A stretch of DNA of 58,861 nucleotides from an uncultured Bacilli bacterium (GCA_934096715.1 CAKOMQ010000007.1:1-58861); one strand, 5' to 3'; positions 27,004-34,879 are shown, numbered from the stretch's first letter. The notes: generated by a model from the sequence alone, not told the origin. Translations and numbers: made by a program.

Positions 27004-27369
27004 ATGGAATGTTTATTTTGTAAAATTATTGATGGTGAAGTACCATCATATACTCTATATGAAGATGAGTTAGTTAAAGTTATATTGGATGCTTATCCTA
27101 ATGTTGATGGACACGTATTAATACTACCTAAAGAACATTTTGATACATTCAAAGATATACCTGATGAACTACTACTACATATCAATAAAATATCTAAAGA
27201 AATGACTGATAAAGTTATGAAAAAACTAAATGCTAAAGAACTTACAATTGTAGTTAATTATGGTAGTGCTCAAAAAATTAAACACTACCACATGCATTTA
27301 CTTCCTAACTATGGAACAAGACCAGAAAAATCAGCAGAAGAAATGTACAACTTTTTTATGGGTGAATAA
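27004..27369 (+). CDS. HIT-family nucleotide-binding protein (Hint-like)
   Basis: About 121 residues. CLFCKIIDGEVPS at the N-terminus, NVDGHVLILPKEH in the middle and HYHMHLLP as the histidine triad. The family hydrolyses nucleoside phosphoramidates or related nucleotides. The longest frame begins at GTG 26995; ATG 27004 is preceded by AGGTG at the right distance. Its stop overlaps the next start (TAATG), so it is coupled to the CapA-like gene. Confidence 0.92.
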   Translation: MECLFCKIIDGEVPSYTLYEDELVKVILDAYPNVDGHVLILPKEHFDTFKDIPDELLLHINKISKEMTDKVMKKLNAKELTIVVNYGSAQKIKHYHMHLLPNYGTRPEKSAEEMYNFFMGE

Positions 27370-28595
27370 TGGCAAAAAGAAAAGTTAAAAAAAGTATTAA
27401 GCTGTTTAGTACTTTAATTGTCTTATTATTAGTAGGACTTTTATCTTATAAATTTATATACCCTAAATTCTTTAATAGTAGTGATAGTAGTAAACCTATT
27501 AAAATAAAAGATATTCTTAAAAAAGAAGATCCTATTAAAGTATATAAAGCATCTCTAATCGCAACAGGCGATGGATTACTTCACTCTCCTATTTACAACG
27601 CTGCTAAAAAAAGTGATGGAACATATGACTTTACAAGAATGTTATCTTATACTAAAGATAAAATAAAAAACTATGATATTAAATACTATAATCAAGAAAC
27701 AGTTATGGATGATTCAATTAACTATTCTAGCTATCCTGTATTTAATTCTCCTAGTCAATTTGGTACAGATATGGTTAATATTGGATTTAATATGGTATCA
27801 CTTGCTACCAACCATTCTATGGATCGTGGTGGTACTGCTGCTAAAAATACAGCAAAGTTTTGGAAAAGTAAAAAAAATGTCTTAACAAATGGTCTTGCTA
27901 GTAGTGAAGAAGATAGAACTAATTATCAAATAAAAGAAGCAAACGGTATAACCTACACAATGTTATCTTATACATATGGCACAAATGGTATGGGAACTAG
28001 TGAACTTAGTCGTGAACCATATATCGTTAATGTCTACAATGAAGAACTAGTAAAAAAGGATATAGAAGCTGTAAGAGATAAAGTTGATATCTTAATAGTA
28101 GCGATGCATTGGGGTAATGAATATCAATTAACTGCTACAGAAACGCAAAAAAGCCAAGCTAAGTTTTTAGCCGATAATGGTGTTGATATTATCTTGGGAA
28201 CTCATTCTCATTGTATTCAACCGTGGGAAATGATTGATGATACAGTAGTATTCTATTCATTTGGTAACTTTATTTCTAACCAAATGGGAGCTGAACAAGC
28301 AATGGTAAGAAAAGTTGGAGTTGTTGGTATGTTTGCTACTTTAGATATAACTAAAACTGTTGATACTGAAAAAAATACTACAGATATTAAAATAGATAAT
28401 ATCGGTGCAGACCTTAACTATACATATAGATTTTATAATAATGAAATTAAAAAGAATGATTACTTAGTAATTCCTTTTAGTAAAATGGAATCTAAATACT
28501 TATCAAATTATGAAAGTGTATATAATGAGTTCTCTCAAGTACTTAAAAAATATAATGAAAATATTAATATAGAGCCACTTCCTAGTGCAAATTAA
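27369..28595 (+). CDS. CapA-family metallophosphatase-like protein, membrane-anchored
   Basis: A 408-residue protein: cytoplasmic lysine-rich start, signal anchor at about 14-32, then an external CapA domain with GDGLLHSPIY, QETVM, SLATNHSMDRGG, VAMHWGNEY, GTHSHCIQPWE and YSFGNF, the metal-ligand motifs of the calcineurin-like CapA/PgsA family. In Bacillus, CapA takes part in poly-gamma-glutamate export or anchoring. No capB or capC is in the window, so polyglutamate synthesis is not supported; a general envelope role is safer. Confidence 0.85.
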   Translation: MAKRKVKKSIKLFSTLIVLLLVGLLSYKFIYPKFFNSSDSSKPIKIKDILKKEDPIKVYKASLIATGDGLLHSPIYNAAKKSDGTYDFTRMLSYTKDKIKNYDIKYYNQETVMDDSINYSSYPVFNSPSQFGTDMVNIGFNMVSLATNHSMDRGGTAAKNTAKFWKSKKNVLTNGLASSEEDRTNYQIKEANGITYTMLSYTYGTNGMGTSELSREPYIVNVYNEELVKKDIEAVRDKVDILIVAMHWGNEYQLTATETQKSQAKFLADNGVDIILGTHSHCIQPWEMIDDTVVFYSFGNFISNQMGAEQAMVRKVGVVGMFATLDITKTVDTEKNTTDIKIDNIGADLNYTYRFYNNEIKKNDYLVIPFSKMESKYLSNYESVYNEFSQVLKKYNENINIEPLPSAN

Positions 28596-28621
28596 AAGCC
28601 ACTATAGTAAGTGGCCTTTTT
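28594..28621. terminator. Terminator between the capA-like and cotZ-like genes
   Basis: AAAAGCCACT / AGTGGCCTTTTT hairpin between two convergent genes; A/T tracts on both sides suit termination in both directions. Confidence 0.8.
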
Positions 28622-28623
28622 AC

Positions 28624-29070
28624 TTAGCAAACACAGTCTACAAAAGTATCTGATAAACAACGAATACTACATAAACAACTTGAATCCATAGTAAAGAAAG
28701 AATTAGTAGATACATATGGATATAAGCTAGTTTGATCAGTATTTTCTGCTAGTACTCTGAATGTACAACAATTACCTTCTATTTTTTCAACTCTGAATAC
28801 TGTTGAACAAGTAGTTCCTATAGCTTCTCCATCACAGTCAGTTGTAACATCTTTACTTATTGGCATACTCCAAGGTATTCCATTACCAGAACAAGTATAA
28901 AGCATTACTGGACGAGTATTACATACTAAGCAGTTAGCTCCACCACCTAACATTGGTCTGTCACAAGTATCTAAACAATTATCTGGACAAGCATTCTCTT
29001 GAAGTACTAGTATAATACTTAATATTTCTATAATACAGTTAGTTCCAGAATTATTTGAATTATTATTCAT
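28624..29070 (-). CDS. Spore coat protein of the CotY/CotZ family
   Basis: A 148-residue cysteine-rich protein with about 17 Cys. The layout matches CotZ/CotY/ExsY: an acidic CPDNCLDTC segment, a central STVFRVEKIEGNCCTFRVL stretch (19 residues) very like the Bacillus VFFRVERVHGSCATL region, and a C-terminal CLCSIRCL close to the CotZ CFCAINCL. In Bacillus these proteins form the disulfide-linked crust or exosporium base layer. A SigK-like promoter precedes it, and AAGGGGTG is the ribosome-binding site. Confidence 0.88.
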   Translation of the reverse strand: MNNNSNNSGTNCIIEILSIILVLQENACPDNCLDTCDRPMLGGGANCLVCNTRPVMLYTCSGNGIPWSMPISKDVTTDCDGEAIGTTCSTVFRVEKIEGNCCTFRVLAENTDQTSLYPYVSTNSFFTMDSSCLCSIRCLSDTFVDCVC

Positions 29071-29101
29071 TTATTTTCACCCCTTCATGTATTCTCATTA
29101 T

Positions 29102-29129
29102 TATAATATGTTAATTATTTAAAAAAGTG
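29102..29129 (-). promoter_or_regulatory. SigK-like sporulation promoter of the cotZ-like gene
   Basis: Minus strand CAC, 16 bases, CATATTATA, matching the SigK pattern. Spacing and -10 agree with the cotE promoter, although a TATAAT inside the -10 leaves SigA recognition open. Confidence 0.5.
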
Positions 29130-29182
29130 AAATTATTTACAAACATTACCAAATTTGATAAAATATTAATGGTGATAAAGAA

Positions 29183-29500
29183 ATGGATACATTTATTCAA
29201 TATTTAATAATTGCAATAGTACTAGTAATAATTGCATTAGTAGCTGTTAAATTACATCAAAAAGATTTTGCTATTAAAGAAAATAAACTTATAGGATTCT
29301 TAGGTGGTAAAGATAATATTATCAATGCTGAATGTAACATGAGTAGATTCAAAGTAATATTAAGAGATGTATCTTTAGCAGATAAAGAAAGTATACAAAA
29401 ACTAGGTGCTAAAGGAATTGTTGAAATTGATAATCAATTAAAAATAATATTTGGTAATGATGCTAAACAATTAAAAAAATATATTGACGAAATTGTCTAA
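29183..29500 (+). CDS. Membrane-tethered orphan PTS EIIB-like domain
   Basis: A 105-residue protein. Residues 5-24 form a membrane helix. Residues about 37-105 match the glucose-type PTS EIIB fold: FLGGKDNIINAECNMSRFK, with the Cys where EIIB is phosphorylated, and GAKGIVEIDNQLKIIFG as the closing motif. There is no EIIC or EIIA nearby, so it cannot be a complete sugar transporter. It might act as a phosphorylation-responsive regulator or serve another EIIC. The stop codon lies inside the hairpin duplicated by the IS insertion. Confidence 0.75.
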   Translation: MDTFIQYLIIAIVLVIIALVAVKLHQKDFAIKENKLIGFLGGKDNIINAECNMSRFKVILRDVSLADKESIQKLGAKGIVEIDNQLKIIFGNDAKQLKKYIDEIV

Positions 29501-29512
29501 TATATTTTTTTT
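29474..29512. repeat. Left copy of the 39-bp IS target duplication (a hairpin terminator)
   Basis: Identical to 30593-30631. The sequence is itself an inverted repeat: AAAAAATATATT-GAC, a 6-base loop, GTC-T-AATATATTTTTT, i.e. a two-way terminator. It spans the 3' end and stop of the EIIB-like gene. Confidence 0.9.
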
Positions 29513-29566
29513 TTATATTGTAATTTCAACCGCACCATTTAATTTAATTTTATCAGATAATAAATA

Positions 29567-30508
29567 TTAGTCAATTATTTTATTTGTTATTACTTTTTTT
29601 ATATATTCTAATTCTTTTTCAAACGCATTTTTAAATCCAAATATTTTTTTTGGCATATAATTTATTTCAAAGGCTATGTTGTCTAAATAACATTGTGTTA
29701 CTGTTTTTAATGAGTAACCTTTTGGTAAAAATCTCCTTACCATTGCATTCATTCTTTCATTTGTCCCCCTTTGAAATGAACAATAAGGATCACATTTATA
29801 TAGTTTTACTCCAAGCTTCTTCGCTGCTATTCCTAGCGCATTAAATTCTAGTCCATTATCTACTGTTATAGATTTTACTTCTATATCATTTTTTATTATG
29901 AAATCATATATTAATTTATTTGTATAATATTCGTTTTTATATTCTGATTTTATTAACCATAATTTTCTTGTGCATCTATCTACTATTGAAACTATTGTGT
30001 CATATTCGTTTCTTTTTCCAATTATAGAGTCTATTTCCAAATGTCCTACTTCTGTTCTATCTTCAATATACTTTGGTCTTAAACTTATTGGTAACACCGT
30101 TTTATTATTTAAGTTCCATTTAAAATGTGCCATCATACCAGTTTTTTTACCTTTTCTTTTTTTATAGCATAATTTATCTTTACTCAAAAATATTTTACCG
30201 TCATTTATCCAATTATATACTTGTTTAACTGATGGACAATTTGCAAAAAAATGTCCTTTTTTAAATTTGTTTACACATATTTCTATAGAACACACTCTTC
30301 TGTCATAATGGTCAAATAAGTATTTTATAAATACTTCATATTTCTTATTTATATCTATTTTTCTTTTTTTATATTTACCAGATTTATATCTTGATATAGT
30401 AGAGTGACTTATATTAAGTCTTCTTCCAACTTCTCTCATTGAAAATCCTTGTGCTAATAAAATATCAATTTCTACTTTCTTTTTTTCTGTTAATTGTTTA
30501 TAATTCAT
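29567..30508 (-). CDS. IS30-family transposase
   Basis: A 313-residue DDE transposase. Residues 1-48 hold a helix-turn-helix (MREVGRRLNISHSTISRYK). The catalytic domain has EVGHLEIDSIIG (first Asp), SITVDNGLEF (second Asp) and FQRGTNERMN (Glu), the spacing of IS30 enzymes. It appears intact. The ribosome-binding site GGAGG (minus strand, 30516-30520) is at ideal spacing but partly inside a hairpin, and a terminator lies upstream within the IS, so read-through transcripts should be translated poorly. Confidence 0.95.
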   Translation of the reverse strand: MNYKQLTEKKKVEIDILLAQGFSMREVGRRLNISHSTISRYKSGKYKKRKIDINKKYEVFIKYLFDHYDRRVCSIEICVNKFKKGHFFANCPSVKQVYNWINDGKIFLSKDKLCYKKRKGKKTGMMAHFKWNLNNKTVLPISLRPKYIEDRTEVGHLEIDSIIGKRNEYDTIVSIVDRCTRKLWLIKSEYKNEYYTNKLIYDFIIKNDIEVKSITVDNGLEFNALGIAAKKLGVKLYKCDPYCSFQRGTNERMNAMVRRFLPKGYSLKTVTQCYLDNIAFEINYMPKKIFGFKNAFEKELEYIKKVITNKIID

Positions 30509-30510
30509 AT

Positions 30511-30539
30511 AGGAGCCTCCTTGCCGGGAATTGGCTCCT
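30511..30539 (-). promoter_or_regulatory. Hairpin overlapping the transposase ribosome-binding site
   Basis: AGGAGCC / GGCTCCT arms with a 15-base loop. The GGAGG site covers the loop end and two bases of the 3' arm. It probably lowers transposase translation. Confidence 0.6.
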
Positions 30540-30549
30540 TTATTATATC

Positions 30550-30574
30550 AAAAAGCCGCACCCTAGTGGTGCGG
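30550..30574 (-). terminator. Terminator inside the IS end, upstream of the transposase gene
   Basis: Minus strand CCGCACC, 5-base loop, GGTGCGG, C, TTTTT. One arm is part of the terminal inverted repeat. It should stop transcription entering the element from outside. The same structure is present at 9-34 in the left-edge copy. Confidence 0.8.
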
Positions 30575-30592
30575 TTCAAATTTCAATTTAGG

Positions 30593-30631
30593 AAAAAATA
30601 TATTGACGAAATTGTCTAATATATTTTTTTT
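30593..30631. repeat. Right copy of the 39-bp IS target duplication
   Basis: Identical to 29474-29512. It carries the 3' end and stop of the minus-strand gene at 30616 plus a spare copy of the last codons of the EIIB-like gene. Confidence 0.9.
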
Positions 30632-31263
30632 GTATCCAAGAAATCTTTTATATCATTAACTTTCAAACTATTATTATATTTTCTTAATTTAAACTCATTA
30701 TTAGAAGTCTTTACTATATTACATTCTGGTTCTTTATCTAAAATACCAATAAATTTATAATCACTACAATAGTAGTTAATACTTTCATAAGTAATAGTAT
30801 CACTATCATATTCTTTTAGAGTAATAATACTACCTACGTATTCATTATTTAATTCTTTACTAAAAGCTTTTATATAATCTTTATTTTCATAATTAATATA
30901 CCCTACTAAATTATTATAATATTCATAATCATTTATATTAAATAATTCTTTTACTTTAGAATAATTAAGTACTCTAATATATCCTAAATCATTATTTATA
31001 TTATAAATATTATAATTATCCAAGTTATCTTTCTCTATATCAAAATAATCATATGATATTACTTTAATAGTATCTAAGAATATATTCTTACCTATACTTA
31101 AAGCTTCATTTTCATTCATTGTATCAAATATATATTCTACATGAGTTCTTTCTTCTTTATTTAAATTATCTTGATAATCATTATAATCTTTATATATATA
31201 TAAACTTATTAATAATAACAATCCTACTACAACTAGTAATCCCTTATACTTCATATTCATCAC
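30616..31263 (-). CDS. Unknown single-pass membrane/secreted protein
   Basis: About 215 residues, with a helix at about 8-25 acting as signal anchor, followed by a tyrosine-, asparagine- and aspartate-rich external domain (about 26-215). I recognise no family. Two late cysteines (in NYYCSDYK and EPECNIV) could form a disulfide. The first codons (GTG-ATG-AAT-ATG) have no clear Shine-Dalgarno sequence, so the start is uncertain within 9 bases. Its stop codon lies within the IS target duplication, which keeps it intact. Confidence 0.6.
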   Translation of the reverse strand: MMNMKYKGLLVVVGLLLLISLYIYKDYNDYQDNLNKEERTHVEYIFDTMNENEALSIGKNIFLDTIKVISYDYFDIEKDNLDNYNIYNINNDLGYIRVLNYSKVKELFNINDYEYYNNLVGYINYENKDYIKAFSKELNNEYVGSIITLKEYDSDTITYESINYYCSDYKFIGILDKEPECNIVKTSNNEFKLRKYNNSLKVNDIKDFLDTKKIY

Positions 31264-31285
31264 TATTAAAATAATATCAAATTAT

Positions 31286-31579
31286 TTATATTTTAACAAT
31301 ATCTAATATACTAGAAATATTTATTTTTTCTCCATCAATAGTAATCAAATAACTACCTGTTTTACCTACTATAGTCTTATATTCTTCATGATCAATAAAA
31401 GTTATCTTTACTTTACTTTTATAAACATGATTATTAGATTTAAATATATCATTAATCTTTCTAGATACTCCAATTGGATCTCTTTTTATTTCCCTTCTAC
31501 TTTCTCCATAAAAAAGTTCTTGAGTATTCTTTATCTCTTTATCAATCTTATTAGCAAATACTTTAGGCAAATCTTTCAT
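31286..31579 (-). CDS. Small unknown cytoplasmic protein
   Basis: A 97-residue, lysine-rich protein without signal or membrane segment. The second half (KVKITFIDHEEYKTIVGKTGSYLITIDGEKI, summarised) alternates like a small beta domain. AAGGGGG precedes the ATG. It lies divergent from the SEDS gene. The family is not recognised. Confidence 0.6.
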   Translation of the reverse strand: MKDLPKVFANKIDKEIKNTQELFYGESRREIKRDPIGVSRKINDIFKSNNHVYKSKVKITFIDHEEYKTIVGKTGSYLITIDGEKINISSILDIVKI

Positions 31580-31605
31580 TTTTTTAATCCCCCTTATGAT
31601 ATTTT

Positions 31606-32730
31606 ATGATAAATTCTAATATTTTTTACCATAATATAAATATGAAAAAGACACATTATGATAATTTAATACTTTTTATACCCCTTATTATATTAAATAT
31701 TATAAGTCTTTTTACTATGCATTTAAGTAAACTTATAAGTGAGAATTATCTAAATGCTTTTAATAAACAAATATTATTCTTTATTCTAGGATACCTTATT
31801 ATATTTATAATAAGTAAAATTAATATTAAAAAGATATTTAAGTTTATTCCTTACCTATATATATTTAATGTACTTTTACTTATTCTAGTCTTATTTATAG
31901 GTAGATCTATTAATGGTTCTAAATGTTGGATCTCACTAGGATCATTTTCTTTTCAACCAAGTGAACTAATGAAAATAACATTAACATTCTATTTAATTAA
32001 TATTCTTTATAGTACTAAAAAAAGAAATATAATATATTTATTAAAGATAATATTACTAACTATTATTCCATCTATCCTAGTATTTTTAGAACCAGATACT
32101 GGGGCTATTATCAATTACTTATTAATACTATTTATGATATTAATATTTTCTAAATTTAATAAATGGTTATATATACTAGGAGCATTATTATCTATCTTAA
32201 TAACTTGTTTATTCCTATACTTATATTTCTATAATACAGATTATCTTATTAATATCTTAGGAAGTTCTATATTTTATAGAATGGATAGAATACTTAATAT
32301 AGGTGAGAATTATCAAATTACTAATGCTTTAATTAATGTAGGTAGTACTTCTCTATTTAACTTTAATTTAAATAATATTCTTCTATATATACCAGAAGCT
32401 CCTACCGACTTTATATTTGCATTTACTATAGGTAATTTTGGACTACTTTCTGGTATTATAATACTTATTTCTTATTTAATAATATTTATCTATATAATTA
32501 ATAAAAATAAAAATATTAAAAGTAAAAAATATAATAACTTGATAAGTATATTTACTTTACTTTTAATATTTCAAATCACTTATAATATTGCCATGAACAT
32601 AGGCATTCTTCCTATTATGGGTATACCACTTACTTTCTTAAGTTATGGTGGTACTAACACAATAATTAGTTATATTATCCTTGGAATAATACTTAATATA
32701 TTTAATAAATCTAATATGGCCTATAATTAG
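31606..32730 (+). CDS. SEDS-family protein (FtsW/RodA/SpoVE)
   Basis: About 362-374 residues with ten predicted helices. SINGSKCWISLGSFSFQPSE carries the family core, PDTGA the loop with the catalytic Asp, and PLTFLSYGGTN the C-terminal signature. SEDS proteins polymerise lipid II glycan with a partner class B PBP. The local sporulation genes make a SpoVE role possible; FtsW or RodA are equally open. ATG 31606 and ATG 31642 both lack a good ribosome-binding site. The second matches the usual family N-terminus better. Confidence 0.85.
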   Translation: MINSNIFYHNINMKKTHYDNLILFIPLIILNIISLFTMHLSKLISENYLNAFNKQILFFILGYLIIFIISKINIKKIFKFIPYLYIFNVLLLILVLFIGRSINGSKCWISLGSFSFQPSELMKITLTFYLINILYSTKKRNIIYLLKIILLTIIPSILVFLEPDTGAIINYLLILFMILIFSKFNKWLYILGALLSILITCLFLYLYFYNTDYLINILGSSIFYRMDRILNIGENYQITNALINVGSTSLFNFNLNNILLYIPEAPTDFIFAFTIGNFGLLSGIIILISYLIIFIYIINKNKNIKSKKYNNLISIFTLLLIFQITYNIAMNIGILPIMGIPLTFLSYGGTNTIISYIILGIILNIFNKSNMAYN

Positions 32731-32950
32731 TAGGATAATAATAGCTATAAGAATAATTACCATAAGGCATCATAGGATTATATCCCATACCTTGATTAGG
32801 CGCTACATTATATATTGGTCTTGGTCTAGTTAACCCAACTGCCGCACCACCTGCTAAAGCTCCTGTTAAGAATGGTATAAAAAAATATCTATCATTACCA
32901 GCATTATCTAAATATACCGGATTATAATAATTATTTGGATACTTAATCAT
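32711..32950 (-). CDS. Small Tyr/Asn/Pro-rich protein, possible coat or surface protein
   Basis: A 79-residue protein with a hydrophobic glycine/alanine-rich segment (FFIPFLTGALAGGAAVGL) between tyrosine- and proline-rich ends (NYSYSYYYPTNYRPY). Similar small Tyr-rich proteins occur in Bacillota spore coats, and coat genes are a few kb away, but there is no specific match. AAAGGGTG precedes the ATG. Its end overlaps the SEDS gene end by 20 bases, tail to tail. Confidence 0.65.
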   Translation of the reverse strand: MIKYPNNYYNPVYLDNAGNDRYFFIPFLTGALAGGAAVGLTRPRPIYNVAPNQGMGYNPMMPYGNYSYSYYYPTNYRPY

Positions 32951-33008
32951 CTAATTCACCCTTTCATTCTATACTATTCCAATTATTCTATATTACTAAG
33001 TTTATTAG

Positions 33009-33030
33009 CCTAAAAGAAAAACAACCTAAG
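33009..33030 (-). terminator. Terminator of surface-protein copy A
   Basis: Minus strand AAACAAC-TTAG-GTTGTTT followed by a T-rich tract, just after the stop codon. Confidence 0.75.
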
Positions 33031-33034
33031 TTGT

Positions 33035-34618
33035 TTATTCACTAATTATAAATGGATTTTCTAGACTTCCGTCTCCATCTGCTGTAATTTTAACATCGCT
33101 TGTTAAGTAGAATACTGGGCGAATCCCCATTTCATCTGTAACAATTCTGCTAAGGAGATAACCACTTGGTTCACTAACATAAAGATTGTTATTATTAGCA
33201 TCTGAAAATATATACCAAGCATTATAATTATTGCTATTATTAGATCCATAACGTGCAATAGTCCATTCATAAATTGATTTTGACCTATCATTGTTACTTT
33301 GATGTAGCCATCCTGATCTTAAAATGGTCTTATTAGTATAAGTTCCATCTGACATTTTTAAAGAAGATTCTCCTAAAGATAATGTAAAATCACTTGCGTA
33401 CATTAAACCTATTTTTGCACTTGGTGCTGTCCATCTGGCCATATCTACACCATTACCAGTAATATATAACTCGAATTCATGTAAATATATTTTACTAGGA
33501 CTTAAATTATTATAGTAATCAAAACTACCTGAATACGAAGTTTTTGTATTTACTGCACTCCATGTCCAGTTTACGATTTTATTGCTCCATGTTGAACTAG
33601 GTAAATACGTTGTATTTGTCAAGAAACTTGAACCATTTAAACTTGCATATAATGTACTATCTTCCCAATTTACATCCGCATTTGTATCATTCCATTTTGC
33701 TGATACTAATTGTTTATATTTTATTAGTTTAACATGATTATTTCCATTCGCATCTGAGAATACTCCTAATACTCTATACATGTATTTATCTTGATTTGCT
33801 GTACATTCTGTTTTATTATTTGTACCGAAACATATAAAGTTATTTGGGTTTGTACTAGTTCCTACTGCGCCACTTCCTACATATCTGTAACCGTCGCTTT
33901 CTAGTCCACTTTGCCATAGCCATTCACTATCAAGTAAATTTTGAGCTAAAGTTTTTGTTGTATCTATTTGATAATTTAAAACTAATTTACAAGAAAATGC
34001 TTTTATATCTCCGCTTGTATATGTTTCTATTTTTATTGTGTATGAATTACCTACTAGTTTATCTTGAGTATTTGCTGTATTTGTTACACTACTTGTTAGT
34101 GGTATTGATACACTTTGTCCTTTTGTTAAGTTTTTGATTTCTCCACTTACTATGATTCCATTTGTTCCTGCAGTTGTAAGTTCTTTTAAAGTCATTGTCT
34201 TATCTCCAACTACTACTTTTACATCATTATCTGAATTATCAGTGATTGGAGTTGTTACAGTGGCTGTTACCTTATAATTATAAGTACAGTCTAGTGGTGC
34301 ATCTCCTTCTGGTAATTGTGCTGTTGCTAATGTGTAATTTGGATTAGTTTCAAGTGCTAGTCCACTCTCGTTTTCATTAGCATAATAAGTCTTACCTGCA
34401 TTTGCTTGACTCATTAAATTTGCATCTAAATTTAGATATAATTTAGATGTTTTTATTTGCATTGTTGGATTTCCTAAGTTGTTTGCTTTACCTGTTACCT
34501 TTGCTCCTGTCTTGTCACTAGTTGCATTAATACTAAAGTATGCATATGTTCCACCTATTAATAGTAATAATGCAAAAGTGAATGCTACAACTATAAGCTG
34601 CTTTTTCTTATCTTTCAT
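33035..34618 (-). CDS. SipW-type surface protein, lectin-like C-domain (copy A)
   Basis: A 527-residue member of the seven-copy family. Residues 1-30 hold a Lys-rich start, a hydrophobic core and GGTYAYFS, the motif of SipW-dependent (TasA-like) signal peptides. Residues about 50-215 are the conserved domain (YYANENESGLALETNPNYTL, then LDCTYNYKVTA). Residues about 225-527 are the C-terminal domain, from DGYRYVGSGAVGTS to IRPVFYL and ENPFIIS. Before Arg-Pro it has an Asn-rich stretch (NNSNNYNAW) and a longer insert than the other copies, so its variable region is atypical. A terminator-bearing leader with a ten-C tract precedes it. Confidence 0.85.
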   Translation of the reverse strand: MKDKKKQLIVVAFTFALLLLIGGTYAYFSINATSDKTGAKVTGKANNLGNPTMQIKTSKLYLNLDANLMSQANAGKTYYANENESGLALETNPNYTLATAQLPEGDAPLDCTYNYKVTATVTTPITDNSDNDVKVVVGDKTMTLKELTTAGTNGIIVSGEIKNLTKGQSVSIPLTSSVTNTANTQDKLVGNSYTIKIETYTSGDIKAFSCKLVLNYQIDTTKTLAQNLLDSEWLWQSGLESDGYRYVGSGAVGTSTNPNNFICFGTNNKTECTANQDKYMYRVLGVFSDANGNNHVKLIKYKQLVSAKWNDTNADVNWEDSTLYASLNGSSFLTNTTYLPSSTWSNKIVNWTWSAVNTKTSYSGSFDYYNNLSPSKIYLHEFELYITGNGVDMARWTAPSAKIGLMYASDFTLSLGESSLKMSDGTYTNKTILRSGWLHQSNNDRSKSIYEWTIARYGSNNSNNYNAWYIFSDANNNNLYVSEPSGYLLSRIVTDEMGIRPVFYLTSDVKITADGDGSLENPFIISE

Positions 34619-34642
34619 AATACCTATCCTTTTCTATATACT

Positions 34643-34666
34643 AAAAAAAGACTATTGCTAGCCTTT
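34643..34666 (-). terminator. Terminator in the leader of copy A
   Basis: Minus strand AAAGGCTA-GCAA-TAGTCTTT followed by T, a stable hairpin with a GNRA loop ending 25 bases before the copy A start codon. It ends an upstream leader RNA or acts as an attenuator. Confidence 0.65.
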
Positions 34667-34697
34667 AATCATTCTATACACTTCAGTTTGTTTCTTG

Positions 34698-34707
34698 CCC
34701 CCCCCCC
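34698..34707. repeat. Ten-cytosine homopolymer upstream of copy A
   Basis: C10 (G10 on the coding strand), about 80 bases before the copy A start. It lies in the loop of a predicted pairing TACACT / AGTGTA in the leader. Long C/G tracts are exceptional in this AT-rich DNA and are typical phase-variation sites. Confidence 0.95.
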
Positions 34708-34844
34708 AACACGTATTCCAGTGTACCGAGAGAGAACTTTATAACTATAAATTATAAAAATTTCGGGCTAAAATTAATATCAATTATCTTCTTTTACTAT
34801 CAAAATAATCATATCAAATTTGATTATGAATTGCAACAAAATAG

Positions 34845-34873
34845 TTGTTATTTTACATATTTTTGTGTATACT
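34845..34873 (+). promoter_or_regulatory. Promoter of the antisense (antitoxin) RNA
   Basis: TTGTTA, 17 bases, TATACT on the plus strand. The predicted start is near 34880. Confidence 0.55.
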
Positions 34874-34879
34874 TAATTT

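Larger units (their letters stand above)
29513..30592 (-). mobile_element. Complete IS30-family insertion sequence (IS1630-like), about 1080 bp
   Basis: One intact transposase gene lies between imperfect terminal inverted repeats. From the outside in, ATTGTAATTTCAACCGCACC (left, from 29517) and ATTGAAATTTGAACCGCACC (right, reversed) differ at two of 20 bases. It is flanked by 39-bp direct repeats that are a hairpin terminator. Usual IS30 elements duplicate 2-3 bp; long duplication of inverted repeats is the known habit of IS1630 of Mycoplasma fermentans. A second copy's end is at 1-77 and a possible remnant at 47756-47771. Confidence 0.92.

Noticed and set aside
27369..28595. Poly-gamma-glutamate capsule locus
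   Set aside because: Only a CapA-like protein is present; capB and capC synthase genes are absent and the neighbour is a HIT protein.
33955..34137. Plus-strand open frames inside the surface-protein copies (33955, 40253, 47993, 51881, 53454, 57853, 58339)
   Set aside because: They recur at the same place in each paralogue because they are reverse-strand shadows of the conserved domain; they lack ribosome-binding sites and have Leu/Tyr-biased composition.
33035..34618. Type IV pilin identity for the surface family
   Set aside because: There is no prepilin G/FTLxE cleavage motif; the GGTYAYFS motif after the helix fits SipW-dependent signal peptides better.
34680..34760. Known riboswitch or housekeeping RNA (6S, SRP, c-di-GMP) in the copy A leader
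   Set aside because: I could not match any conserved core motif; only generic hairpins and the C tract are visible.
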